Shown here piece after piece: positions 1 to 14,500 of a DNA stretch of 64,000 bases (its first letter is position 1; each line of letters begins with the position of its first letter). Position numbers and translations under genes: made by a program. Origin of the DNA: Zygaena filipendulae (taxonomy: Eukaryota > Arthropoda > Insecta > Lepidoptera > Zygaenidae); assembly GCA_907165275.2 (NCBI GenBank), contig OU015665.1, positions 7,254,001 through 7,318,000 of the forward strand. Reading direction: 5' to 3'. Below the pieces are notes generated by a model. The model made no database searches, was not told the DNA's origin, and saw only the letters and a list, made by a program, of their open reading frames with translations.

Positions 1-1250
1 TATTGCAATTGTGGCACATTTGCAGTAAATAATAATCTGTTTTTTTTAAATATTATTGTCATTGATTACCGATGAGAAAGAACAAGGTATAAATAGATAA
101 TATTATCTCTGGAAGTTTAGCAAAATATTTAAAAAATAACGATACATTCATTCCATACCCGATGAAGCATGGAGTACTTTAAGTTCGCATACATGGAGGG
201 TATTACACATACAGCATTATTTTCATTCAAAATTCTGCTCTAAATTGAAGCACAAAAAAAAATGTGCGTGAGCGCGAACGGTGCAGCGTGAATTTGTACG
301 TTCGCGTCGAGACGAAGTATGGTAGTTCCACCACCCGCGAAACTCTGCGCCTACTCCTAAATGTGGTTCCATGCCTGTTAATACTATATTTGCATAATAT
401 AAAAACGAAATAATTATAAAAGACTGCCGTAGCAAATATTATTTGGACATAGATAAGAAATAGTGTGTTAACTCGCATTGAAGAAATTTTGAGTAAATCG
501 CGTTTTAAAATTATAGCTCATTTTGTGACAACATTTTTTTATGTTCAACATATTGTTGGTATTAAGGTAAACACGTCATAATGAACAAACATTCTATAAC
601 TCTCAATAAAGCGTTCTGTATCATTAACTTAATTTTGTGGGTTAACATGTTATTGCTTATCGGCGTCCACTTATAATTTTACGTGCTATCTTTTATTCGT
701 ACACACGACTGGCAACGGGGTATGTATGTGTTTCGAATAGTATTAATTAATGCATTAGTCATATCATACAGTAATGTTTCATAATAAAAATACTATGTAA
801 TTATGTATTTTAGTACTAAATTTTTAAATGAGGAATTGAGTTTCTTGAACTCTCATTACAAACTACTCTTGACGATTGAGAGTATGTTTTACGAGTATAT
901 AAAAATATATGTTATAGAGTAATATAATTTAATATAGTTAGTCATTTATTAATGTAATTTTCTTTTGTTGTAAATACATATTGTTACGTAAAGATTCGTC
1001 CCAATAAATTGTATTAACGGTTTAAAAAAGCATTTAATATAATATTATGTGAAAACTGAAATAGGTATATGTATTATACGTAATATATAATGTGTGTTTG
1101 ACGAGAGTGCCAAATATCTCCTTTATTGACACATTCACCATTCCAATACACGATATAAATGTATCTTGAAATTTTTAAATTAAATATTTGGACTGAATTG
1201 TAACACTTGTTTTGTTTTCAGTTATCCTTGCACTAAAAAAACTTTTTCAG
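1..1250. other. AT-rich intergenic DNA, no gene seen
   Basis: No open frame with splice signals or recognisable protein similarity was seen on either strand. The two overlapping minus-strand frames near 223-478 have no domain-like composition. The stretch is strongly AT-rich with short homopolymer runs. Confidence 0.6.
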
Positions 1251-1252
1251 TT

Positions 1253-2150
1253 GTAGTCCAGTCATTTGGTAGTTTTACCTGGAAAGTTTTCCGGGTGGTT
1301 TTAAAAATGAGTAACTTTATAGATTTCGATGAGCTCTTTCCTAATCTCAACTTTGCCGTTTGCGCCCAATAGCGGTTTTTTGACATTAACCCCCTTTCTA
1401 AATAATTTTAAGATAATTTATTTAGTTATAAAATTAAACTTGAGTAAATTTCCTACGATTTATGTTCTAACATTTTTTTTCTAAAATCTAGCTTTGGCGC
1501 TCGTAAGAGCGCCGCAGTGTACTTCAACACGAATTTTGTCATTTTATCGTGGCACACCCCAGTAGGTAGGTACCTACCTCATTGCATTGCATGTGGATTA
1601 GATTAGTACTGGGGACACCACGTAAAAAGCGCCCTTTTTACCTCAAGGTGTGGAAATTTTGTTTTAGCCAAAACGATAGTTGAAGTATACTTTATAATAA
1701 TAATAATTGTCTTTATTTCTTTCAATAATTACAATAATTCGACTTACATAATGTATCCTACGTATTTCTAATTTTTTACTTAAATTTTATAGTTGGTATT
1801 TAAACTGGGAATACCCGTGCCATAAGTACCAGCAATCTTCCATTATTTAGCACTATATTACTTTGCAGCGTTCATACTTGGAAACTATTGATTTTACAAA
1901 AAAATTAAATTTACTCTAGTTTAATTTTGCATATAAATATTTTTATCTTACAAAGGGGGTTATTGTCGAAAAATTGCAATTAGGCCTCATTTTTTCAATA
2001 TGACCGCGCGAGCGGCACAGATACGGGGTGGCAAAGTTGAAATTCGGAGAGAGCACATGGAAATCTAAAATTGTCAATTTTCAAAACTACCGGAAATCTT
2101 TCCAGGTACCTAACCCCATTTTTTCGCACCAAATGACTGGATTATTTACC
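1253..2150. repeat. Inverted-repeat DNA element, about 0.9 kb
   Basis: The left end (about 1253-1390, containing CCAGTCATTTGG, GGAAAGTTTTCCGGG and CAACTTTGCC) reappears reverse-complemented at the right end (about 1955-2150, containing GGCAAAGTTG, CCGGAAATCTTTCCAGG and CCAAATGACTGG). Arms are about 130-180 bp and diverged. The core has no transposase-like frame, so this looks like a non-autonomous DNA transposon or foldback element. The 141-residue plus-strand frame at 2028-2453 overlaps the right arm and is not considered a gene. Confidence 0.6.
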
Positions 2151-5100
2151 TACCTACTTTTGGATTTTTTAACAGGTAATTTCGAGTCCAGAGGGCAAAT
2201 TATTATGCTCACGCAAAACCGCACCGCTGTCGCATCGATAAGGATCTCCCCACATATGTTCATTATTTATTTAACGTCTTATTATTTTACAGTGAAATAC
2301 TACATAGTAGACCTTACGTACAACTCCGCAAATCTTCAATTCAATCTTCAATCACACACAAAAGTTCTTTCTAGTCATGTAAACATATCACATTTAATGC
2401 GGTCAAGACTGAGTTGGATCGTGCTCTCGTTCGAAAAAAGGGGGATGTACTAGCATAATTACTTAGTGTCGCATGGAGGTGTACTTATGAGGGTGACTCT
2501 AGGGCGGTTTCGTTTTTTGCGTGAGCAGAATTGGGCCCTGGTAAGAACAATTATTATTATTATTCGTAAAGTTTTGTTAACAATTAAACACAGGAATTAT
2601 TGCAATGTTTTATTAAAAAATAACAACGTACGCACATAAATTAAGGTAGGCACATTTTTATATATTTACAAGTAAAATGATGCATACAGCACTTAACATC
2701 CACAAACACTTGTCTAAACCAACTTTGTCTAGATACATTCGTAATAATATTGTAACCTGAATTTGATGGACTAGAATTGGCCGGTTTCGTAAATATTCAC
2801 AGGTTCTTAGTAACCAATAGAAAAGTAAATTTGGAACTCGATTTTCCAACACTTTCAGGTTTATTCTCTTTTATTGGTCTTAATATAATTTGGTAAATAA
2901 AAAAAAATAAAAACCATACTAAGAAACCATATTTTTTTGTAAATATTGCACAAGTTATTAAAGCACTAAATGATCCAACACACTGGCGTAGTTCTACAAA
3001 GTTTTTTGCTTTATACTACGTAGGTACGAATAGTACTACTATTTAATCAGTGCCGTACTTAAGGTTTTTAATGATCTCCCACGAGTTAAAACTTACAAAC
3101 AGCGATTACCGTTATTTTGAATCTGCTAAACCGGTTAAAAATTTGTTACGAAACACTTAAAAATACTAAGCTTCGATGAACTAAGAGAACCATTGTTAAT
3201 AAACAATTTTTTTAAACCTCTTGTGTAATTTAAAATACTAGAAGATATTTTAATGTCACTTATAAGAACAATAAAACTCATAATAATATATTATGTATGT
3301 AGAATAACACTTGTGAAACTTCTCTTAAATTGGTAAGTCAAAAGTTTTTAGTAGTTAGAATAAGGTCTACTATTGAGTGTCGTCTTGTTTTTGGATCAGA
3401 ATGACGCGGGTGTTTTCTATCACGAGCGGAATCTATGGTGCTCTTCGTTCAGCGATTAGCTTATACACTTATACACACCTATAAATGCCAGTTCGATTTT
3501 AAAACTGGTTACATACTTGTGCTTTGAAATCCAGTTCTTGAAGCAATGATTCTATTTTTCTCCTTGCATAAAATAATCTTTGTTTAACTTTTTGTTTACG
3601 TTTCTAGACGGCAGTGAAACAACAAAACTAAATCTAAGCTTAGTGTTAAAATTAATTTAAAAAGTAACTAAGTACAGTTAAAGCTAACGTTAAAAATCAT
3701 AGCGAACTCTGTTCATCGAATCTCATTGAATTTGTTAATAAATCATTAAAATGGTGCGACATAAACCTTTCCTTTGTCTTTGTCAACGTTTCAATTTAAA
3801 ATAAATAAAGGATGTGATACCTTTTCAATCGTAAATACATGTAAATTAAATAAATGTATTAGCATCAAAAGTACCTACTTCTTATATTTCAGACAGAAAA
3901 ACAATAAAATGTGACTAATTATTTCCTTTGTCCTAGAAAAAAATAAATTTTATTTACTACACCAAGCATGTTATCATTATGGACCTCGTTGCACCGTGAA
4001 AAAATGAACTTTATCCAATAAGGTTATGTGACTCTCTGACCGATTCGACTGCACCTTCGCAGGATCTTGCCTGGTTTAATAAGCTTCCAATGGACTACAA
4101 AAATAACATTTCTTTCGTAAGTACATTGTTCCACATCTTTTCAAAAACTAATTCAAAAATTTAATTTAACATAATTATGTTTTGTAATTGTCGCTTGAAA
4201 AGTGAAATAACTATCTTAAGATACGTATAATACTATTTTATGTTATGTACAATTTTACAAAAACACGCAAATCTTAAACTTAGTAATAATAATAATCAAA
4301 CATTTTATATAATTCCGCGACTGCATTCATCGCGATAGTGATCTCTCATTCTTACAAATAAATAATAATGTAAGAAAGAGATATAATTTCGATTATTCGC
4401 CCTATCGCGATTATTGTGGCCCAGAAGATACGATGGCAAGATTACCATCAACAACTACATCGACACAATTAGGGGTAACAAAACGTTGAAGGCTCGTCAG
4501 TTGAGATCAAAATATCTTTATGTGCAGAAGAAGTCTATGGCGTATTTTATTGCAAGATTTTAATAAAAATATCTATTAATTAGTTCAAGGAAAAACAAAG
4601 TTAACTTTGGAATACTTTTAAAATCTTTGATTAAATGGACGCCGATAAGCATGTTATTCTACAAAATTAAGTTATTATTACAGAATTCTTTTTGAGAGTT
4701 AAGGACGTTTCTCAATTATGTTTACCTTAGGTACCTATAGGTACATTGTTTAATTAAATACTAACGAAATTTTGAACATAAAAAACAAATCACACAAATT
4801 GGCGTTGTGATTTCAAAAAACGATTCACTCAAAATTTCTCCAATGTGGGTTAACACACTATTGCTTATCTTTATTCAAATATTACAATAGATACCTACAC
4901 AATTTTATGTAAAAATATAGTTATAAATAATCTTAGAGGACATTTTTGCAGTGAAAACCCATTATTTTCCCTCTTTCTTTCTTTCTTATTTTCCCCATCA
5001 ACAAATTTAGAGTATTTGCGTGCTGGGTTGCTAACAGAGATGGCTTTGTAATACAAAAAGTTTCACTTTACACAATGACCAAACCTTTACATAACTCGCG

Positions 5101-5592
5101 CTGTCAATAGAGTCCATATTAATAATAAACACTACTCTCCAACGTGAGTGTGAAGCTCTCAAGTCTCATTGACAGTCTTCATTTTCCTGTGCAATGAGCG
5201 ACTGTTGACAACACCTTGAGATGTGTAGCGTTTATTAGTACGGGCCTTCAAGTGACTGAGAGTACAGATATTTTACAGTTTCAGCCTTCTCGATAGCCAT
5301 AGGCACCATATATTTAATCAAAGATTTTCGAAGTACATAAAAAAAATGTTTCACCAGAAGCAGCGAAGTCATTTCCACTGAATAATACAATATTTGGTTT
5401 TTTTAAACGAGATCAACGATACGAGTAAACCTTGTATAATAAGTATAAGTATAACTGTCACAATGAAGTGTCCACGCTCACCGACCGCACTGGTTAATCC
5501 CTGGGTACGCAGTTTTCCCTCGGGCGCGTGCGCTGCGAGCGTCACCGCCACACAGTGGTCCCTTGGTGTGCACACCGGGCGTCGAACCTGCA
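2151..5592. other. Intergenic DNA downstream of TAK1
   Basis: No supported coding exon was seen. It should contain the TAK1 3' untranslated region and polyadenylation site just left of 5593; several AATAAA-like sequences occur on the minus strand but none can be chosen. A loose inverted repeat lies at 4318-4405 around a CTTACAAATAAATAATAATG loop. Confidence 0.5.
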
Positions 5593-8500
5593 TCATTCGT
5601 GCGGCATGTCCTCTCTCAGCCAGGGGTCGTTCTCCACTCGCGCCAGCTGCTTTTGGAGGCTGCAGTACAGGTCGTTTAACGAGTCCTGGGAAGTAAAAAG
5701 TAATTTTAGTACATATTGTTATATCTATTTCTTGTTTATTTAAATACTAATATTATGAAGAGGTAAAGTTTGTGAGATTGTGACGTTGTAGGGCGTATTC
5801 TCTGGATCTACTAAATCAATTTTGAAAATGCTTTCACTTATAGAAAGCTACGGTAGTCTTAAGTGACATAGGATACTTTTTATCCCGAAATTCCCACGGG
5901 AACTCCAAAATTACCGCAGGTGAAACTACACGGGAAAGCTAGTAAATAAAAATCGTAACTCTTTCAGTCATTCAAGAACCCCATCTGTTATTTATAATAT
6001 ACTTCTTCGGTCAGTAACTCAGTATGAAAACGTACAAAAGTAGTTTTCCCCTTAAAAATAAAATTTACTTTAAAATTTATTTTTTAATTTATTTTGTACC
6101 TTCTCATTTTCTAATTGTATGACTTCTCTCTTTTGCCTCAACATTTCGTCATCCATTTGCGCCTCTAACTCTGACTTGTGTTTACTGATGTATGCCAACT
6201 CGGTTTGTATCTGCAAAAACAAGTTAAGATTAAACAAAATTATGATAGAAGTGGTTTATTTAGATTAGGCTAGGGCGTTATGAGAGCACAAAAATTTAGT
6301 GAATTGGTTTATCTGATTTTTCGACGCAACAGCATTACTCAACATTATTTTTAGGAATTGTATTATATGAAAATATCAGATGTTTAATTATTTACATGTG
6401 GACCGAGAGTTAGCGACCAAAAGGCAACCAACACTACAAAAAAATTGTAGTGTAAGTGCATTATGAAATAGAAAATAATTGTTCGTTAGAAATAAGTTGA
6501 TTGTATTGGTATCTAAAGTTGTTTAACCTACTAATAAATTTTATTTGATAAAGTTTGATCTGCCCCTTAGCCAAGTTGACAATCTATATATATTATTTTG
6601 CCGGATAATAAATAATGGAGACTATAACAGTGTCACAACTAGTCAGCCACTATTCACTCTAGTCTTAACGAGCTTATTCTATAGTGCTCCGGAAAGAAAG
6701 ACTCGGGCAAGTCATCCCAGTGCGTTGCGGCGCGCGTAGCTATGGAAGAAGCAAAGCGATTCGTACGGGCATATCAACTACTATAGCAAGTTTTCCAGTA
6801 TTCGTCCAGCTTTGGAATCCTTCGTTTACTAGTGGAATCCTTCGACCACTAGTAGACTATGTTAACGGATGGGCAATCAACTGGACTTCACCCAGTGCAT
6901 GGGTTATTATGGGCATCAAGTATTCTAAGTAGTTTTTTGGGTGTTTATGGGTTTTTATCAGGTTTTAAATTTTAATACCTAGACTTATGTCGGTTGACAT
7001 TGCAGTCTGCTCGCTTATCAAGAGGTTCAGAGTTCGATTTCCGGAGGGGGTGGACTTTGAGTGATGAACACAGAGTTCCACTTTCCAGTCTGGTAATGTT
7101 ATATATGTAATATGTATAGTATATGTAATAATATGTAGTAATAGTGTTGCTTGGTTTTCACGACACAAGCTTATGGCTTAGTGTGAGATCAAGTAATTCT
7201 GTGTGCTGTGAAGTGGATTATTATTATTACGATACCTTAAGATACTCCTGGGCGAGTTGTTTGTGCTCGTCGAAGATGCGCTTGGACTCCTCGCTGGCGA
7301 GGTCCGGCGAGATGGGTCGCAGGTGCGGGTCCAGCATCATGTGCATCGAGTCGAGGTCGGGGTCGGGCTCCGAGGCGGGCGGCGCGGCGCCCTCGCCCGT
7401 CGCGCTCGTCGAGCCGCTGCTGTTGCCTAATACAAAGTACACACACCAAATTATACACATACCACCCAGTAAATCCATCCTAACTAATACATATATTTTA
7501 TAAATGCGAATGCGAGTTTGTTTGTTTGTTACGCTTTCACAGCTTAACTACTCAACCGATCATCATGAAACTGCGTTCACGTTTTCAGGGGTACAGGGAA
7601 GGACATAACGTATTTTTTATACTGGAATTCCCGCGGGAACTCTAAAATTAACCGCGAGGAAAAGCTATTACACAATATATACTTACATGACAAATAAAAA
7701 TAACTACTTACATCCCAACAAATACTTATTACAAATGCAAATGTGAGTTTATTTGTTTGTTACGCTTTCACGTCGTAACTACCTACTACACCAACCAAAC
7801 GGCATTGCATATTATGTTCTCAGGGGTATAGCATACACGTTGTACTGAAAAGGACATAGGGTACTCCAAAACTAACTTTTTGGGAATAAATAAATAAAAA
7901 TGAAATGTGCCGTTAGTGTCATAATAATAACCAATATTATCAATGCGAAAGTTTGTGAAGATGTTTGGGACGTCTGTTACACAATCAATAAAAGACGGAA
8001 TTCACACATTTGATATTCGCCGAAGTCTAATGAATCTCTAAATTCACGCAGGCGAAGCCGTCGCGTTGGTCTCACAGAGACTGTTTAATACATATACTTA
8101 GGTATGTAATATATCCATGACGTTGGTCTAGCCACTAGTGCTTTTTGAAACTAAGTAACTGCTACGCCATGTGTCGCGGATACGATTTCCGGGTCAGGAT
8201 AAATATTAATTGATGAACACTTGTGTTTACTGAGTCTGGCGGTTTAGTACCTAAGGCAAATTTTAAAGAAACTATGTTTATTATAAGTATCATATCAGTT
8301 GTCAGGTATCCATAGTGGAAGCTCTGACGAGCGTGTCTCTTAAATATTAAAAAAAAAATTAGAACGGAAGTTTTAAATTCATTATATTCTCATTTGTTTT
8401 TGATTTTGGCTACAGAAGTTACTCGTATTTTCGAAGTCGAGGAACGAATACAACATTCAAGCAGCTTCAAAACGTATTGTTATGTGTTTTATTTTGATAT

Positions 8501-11500
8501 TTCTTGTTGTGTAAATCTTTCTTCAAAAACTTGCGAGCTCTATTGAACTGAATTTGTAAACATGTTTGGCTATATTTGACTTTTGGTTATGACAACGGAA
8601 ACCGATAAATGGTAATTTTTTTTATTGTATCTTTATCTATAAGAATACATAAATACTTACTACAAATCCCACGAATGGGGCAGTTTAAATCGCAAGTGCA
8701 AGGTTGACGCTTTTTATCGTAGACGTCATCCTTTCAACGGATTGCTTTTAGAACCTTTTAGCATTACGAGATTGAAGCTTTATAGATTTGCTAATAGGTA
8801 ATTACGATATCCACATGAAGTTGATTCTAGTCTGGGTGGTAACATTTTTGTTTAGTACAACTACATGTCAATACCAAACTCAATAACGCATTGCTGCAAG
8901 AAAACATCCGAGTTCGGAACTGCAGAAGGCGTTGTGTCTCTGAGAACATTTATGCATACGTCAGTTTGTTTTTTTTTAACAAAACCAACAGTTTGCTTTC
9001 CATCAAGAGCAGAGCGGCATGCGGATACAATTAGATTATGGAAATGTTAAGAATCACTCCCAATCCCACGGCAGGGTTAAATACGTCAAGAGTTAAATTT
9101 ACATTGGGCTGCTGATGTCAGACGCTTCACCTAGATTTCTGCTTTTAACATTTTGATGATTCTTTTCCCTACAAATAGATGGCAGTAGCCAACTAAAACA
9201 GGCAACCGACATCGATTCACCAATATTCGCAGTTCGCAGTTGTTAAACAGCAATACAATGGTTGGCAATTTTTCAAAACATCTCGCAACATACTTTCTCA
9301 ATAAAATATTCCGAACGATATTGTTAACTGTAATAATATTGTGCATTCGATAATAAACATGGAATACTAAATTCGAAACTAGAACGTTGGTAGATAGCAC
9401 TTTTCACGGTACACGGATTTGGTATATAGGTATACCTATATATGGGCGTTAAAATTACAATTTCTTGTTTCATCACAAAACTTTTTTGGACATGACTGCT
9501 TCGATAGTCGGACGACGGTTACGGTTACGTTACGCGACGGTGACGGTTGAGACGCGCGTCTCGAAGGGTCCGCGGCGGGCAGGAAGTACGCGAGGTGTAT
9601 GCGCGAAGGGCGGCCGCCGTCGCTGGTGACGCACAACGCCACAGCGGCCAGGGGCGGCACGCGGCCGGCCCACGGTCGGCGATCGACACTCACTGTAAAA
9701 TATCCAACTACAGCTGACAGTGTCCCTGATGGTGGTGACGATGCCGGCGGAGGCGTCACACGCGTCGAGGCGGCGGAGGCGCGCGGGCGGCGCGGGCAGC
9801 GGGGTCATGGCGCGTCCACTCGTGGAGACAGTGCGCCGAGCACTGCACGCTCGAAATAATCGGCGGGAGAGCCGGGAGCGGGCGGTGCAACAAACAAATC
9901 GCCGCTATTCCCGATGCGATGAGTCAGCGACGTCAGCCCGAGCTAAATGCGGATACCGTGTGCGGCCGCCCGCCCTTCGGGAGGTTCTCTGCTGTGTTGC
10001 CGGCAGGGCGCGCGCTCATTGCTTTCTGCAGCGGGTCGACGACCCCCGCCTACTACATACACTACATGGAGCTGCTCTTGCACCTGGCACCGCACCGCGC
10101 CGCATCGCCCGCGCCGCAACGGTCACTCCATACGCGCTTTCATAATAATATGATCGATCATAGTAATTACATATATTAGCAATACCGACTTTCCGATACG
10201 CTGCCGTTTCTATCAAGAATAATATTCTTAATACTTTTATTACATCCTAGCTGTGCCCCGCGATTTCACTTGCGTGAAAAGCACTTTTTTTCCCGACATC
10301 CGATTTAAATGAAAAAGCCTATACATATGTTGCTCCAAACTAAGCTTAATCTACCTGTGAAAACCGCATATGCCGTTCAGTTGTTCCGAAGATTAGCGTG
10401 AACAAACACTCGGATCCGACTCTTTTAGTCATTATAGTAGGTACAGATAATTGAATCCAATGTTATGTAGCAATCTGGAGACGACAGAGATGAGACGATA
10501 ATTGCACTCGAATCAGCACATCGATCTCGCTGCTAACGTCACGTTTGCGACACGCTACGCACGCGCGGCGCGGCGGCCCGTTCGTAATGTTTTTGTGCGT
10601 GCGTCCAATACGCAGGGATAAATCAGGGCCCGGACGATTGCAGCATCGTGGCCGGCCCTAATTCCTGCACCGGCCAAAGGTGCGGTGCGCAAAATCCGCG
10701 CAGTCAACACGTAAGCGGCTGCCGAGTGGCGACATGTGACACGCCTCACGACGCCGCAGGAGACTACGGAGATTGTTGTTACTAATCACTCGACGCTCCA
10801 AGTAAGACAACGAGAGTGTTTATCAACTCTATCAATAGGCACATAACAACAACATTTTTTTTTTTGCGAATCAATTTTTTTATCACGCGCGACGTATCAT
10901 TCGGTGTACGGAAAAACTACTCTACTCTAATGATAGACCGTTATGACGCACTATCATTTTACGGAATTCTTTGTTGATCCATGTTATAAAGTTTTTAAGA
11001 AAAGCCTCTGTGACAAACTGACAACCGAATTGACTGACGGACATAAGAATGTTTGGAACTCTACATTTAAAAAGTTTGTTTTGAGCTGTTTTGAATTTGA
11101 GCATTTTAATATGACATCGTATAGAAGAGTTTAAAGAATCTAAACGGATAACCTCCGTGTTCTCAAGCTGCCAGGATGACTAATATTCGCCTGATTTTAC
11201 GACCACAAACTTCGATGAACCATAAAATTTTTACCGGCGCGTACGGTCAAATGCAAAAGTGCAGATGAAGTTATTATTGAAAAACGGCATGCACTTGCAA
11301 TGTTAGCACTGTGAGTCAACTAAATAAAAACATTTTAAAATTAAAGCCGCAGCTGAATGAGTTCGGATAAAGATAAATCCTTCCCTTATGGGAGGCGAAC
11401 TTAGTCGAATTTCTATATTATTACGATAGGTAAGTACCTACTACGAAACGTCGGTGCTAAAGATATTGTAATAAAATAAGTCAATAATAACCGACTTCCC

Positions 11501-14500
11501 AAAAAGGAGGAGGTTCTCAATTCGTCTGAATGTTGTTTTTTTTTTGTTATTGCATATTAACAGTTGCCGTAACGAATAAAGTTTATTTCATTTTCATTTT
11601 TAATCATTCTGTTCGCGATTTGCATGCGATTTAAGCTTAGACTTTTGCAAATGACTCTACTTCAAATTTTAGGTGCATTTTATTTTGGCACGAATTCCAG
11701 TAGGCAGGATGTGTGTTATTTCATAGAGTTTTACCAGTGAAATAGGCTGACGGGTTTAAACGTATTTGGGTCTGCCTAACTTATCTCGATAACGCGATTA
11801 TTTTACGTTGTACCTCTTAACATTCTTGTTACCTTAGAGACCACGTTATCTCTCATTTAAAGTGCGACCAAAGCATTACTTATAAAGATTAAATAAGCAG
11901 CTACATTAATATTTAAGGTATGCAAAACGTATACAGGTAGATAAAAATTAGACAAGATATCACTATCAATATTACTATACCACTCAGCATAAAGAGAGAG
12001 ATATATTTACTACAGTAGAGACTAATAATTTTATCAATGCATTGCGAATGTAAGACGTAAGCGTCGCGCGTCTGCAGCTAATTGTGAGTCGCACGTTGCC
12101 TTCTTAATCAGTCCACTGATACAATAAATCCAGCGATGGATGTCATCGAAAATCGAGGAATGTCAAGTCTTTGATCGGTTGATCGGTAGGTTTTAATATG
12201 TTTTCGATTTGGCGTCGGGACAGCACGCAGACCGTGCGGATTGCGTCAGAGCCAGTCGCTGACACGTTGAGGTGCTGTCCGACCGGCGACAACTCATTCT
12301 ATTAGCCAAGTTGATTTATAGCTACAGCCGACAATCAGGGAAATGTCTACATGAAAGCGTTAAATATTCTCGGCGTTGATATACATGTTGCGTGTGAATT
12401 GGTGACATTTAGGTCGTGTTCAAACAAGATCACAGTTCGCGGCTCTATGTTAGTCATCAGTTAGCGTACTAATTAGAATAGAGCGTTTCCACCAGGCGCA
12501 GTACAGCACCCTTGGCTAAGGAGGGAGGGCCCTTATTCACTATGACCGTGACGCGTCCTGTTAAGATAACGCACCACAAAAATTGTTTTTTCCTCGTACT
12601 CGAAGAAGTTACATGTCAAAAACTAAATTTACAACATGACTTATGGCATACAAAATATTAATTTCCAATACTTTGGCATCTGGAGCATTTGGGATGTTTT
12701 TGTGGCGCGCGTTATAGGCAAGGAATGGTGTTGGTCATAGTGAATGAACGCCCAGTGTCCAACTTGCAGAAAAACGTTTGCACACGCCAGTTTTCATAGC
12801 TTTAGTCAGTGGCACCGGTCTGCAGCCGACTGTGTGAGTAGGCGGCGTAGAGTCGACCGGCAGACAGTAAGCCGCTCACTGTGAGCACACCTTTAGATTA
12901 GCAACGCCAACCGTAGCGAAAATTATGCTAAATAAAAAAATAAATAATGCCACTTTTATATTTGAGACTTGCATTTTATTATTATTTATAATGCGTTTCT
13001 TCTTCACTACTCTCCCATCAACGGTGAATGTTTACATCAGGTCGCATAAATTTAGTGTCGAGTGCCAAAAATCCCCAGAATGTCCAAACTTTTAATGTCG
13101 AGACCACGCTGCGCGGGCGACATGGTACCTACGCGGACATATCCAGCTTTTAAGTCTGATTCACTGGAGACATTATATAAAAATATTCTTTGCCACGGAA
13201 ATATCTGAGGCACGGATTTAGCCGTCCTTGTCTACAATTATAACTAACATAAGGACAATAATACATAATCATAATATACTAAAACGAATTCGTGTTCTAT
13301 AAGCGAATTCGGGCAGCGTAAAAGCTATAACCAAGTGAACAATATACGTAAAGTGTATATTTTGATTGAGGCGTTGTTATTTGGGTATAACGCTCCGTAA
13401 TGAGGGCAGTTTACATTTTCGTGCCAAAATTCAATGGCAAAAGTAGAACTCGGCTAGTCAACGTTAATAAACGCGCGATTGTATCCAGATTACATCAAAA
13501 GATACGTCGACAGGACACAGAGCAGGCGGCATCGATCGGCTGCAGCGGCGCGGCGCGACCACAAACGTCTCTATTAATTCATGTGCTGCCCTCGAAGTGA
13601 CTTACTGATTTGTCGAATCGGTCGAATTTATAAAACGAAGTTTTTGTTCTGTACCCCGCGCTACTGTTATTTCGATAAAGACCACACCAACAGTCTTCAC
13701 CATAAACAGTGGTTGGAAGAAGCGAGGGAGATCCCTTGATATCCCTAATCAATAGTTAGTTACTGGAAGAAAACCCAAAGAAAACCCAAATAAGTGGCTC
13801 GAAAACGAAGAACCGACGCGCATGGTGAAAAATTACGTGGAGAGCCGAACCTAAATGAAATGGAATAAAGCCATGTTTTATAAGCATCTCGTCAACTAAA
13901 TAGAGTGGATTGCAATAATAGCATCGATTGAAATCAAATTGTAAAAAACTGTATGTCAATACGTAATGCGAGTAGGTATATAAAAATGAACGGCTGGATC
14001 AATTGTGTGTGTTTGTTTTTGTAATGGCAACAAGAAAATAATAAGTTTGGAGTTCCAAGCTCACGCGGATGAATCTCCAAAACGGCGGACCGAGATTTTG
14101 ACGGGACTTTCACTGCTAATTAGCTGATGCTTTAAGGAGTATAAATTACTACTTTGGAGTTCCTGCGGGAATTTTGAAACTCATGCGGGTGAAACCGCGG
14201 GGCACAGCTAGTTTGCAATAAATGTATTGAATATTGAAACGTTGGACAATATCGACAAGGAGGAACTCCCGTCCGTCTATATTGCACCGAGTATGATTTG
14301 GTTATGCCCATGCACAATTTTGTTATGAGAGAACATTAAAAAGCGCATGATGTGAATGGGATTAGTTCAAGTCTCGGAGAGAATGTGGTAGTTGTTTAGT
14401 GTGTGTAGTGTGTACACGCGCGGGGCGTGGGCGGCCTCTGTCGGAAGTGGATTAGATACAGAATTATAGCGCGTGACGCGGACGTTACCGCCCGCCCGGT

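Noticed and set aside
5394..5743. Plus-strand frames over the last TAK1 exon
   Set aside because: Antisense to exon 10, which is supported by splice signal and protein similarity.
9599..10179. Several long plus-strand frames in the CpG-rich block
   Set aside because: Their Arg/Ala/Pro-rich composition and mutual overlap in all frames are what GC-rich DNA with few stops gives; no splice sites or domains support them.
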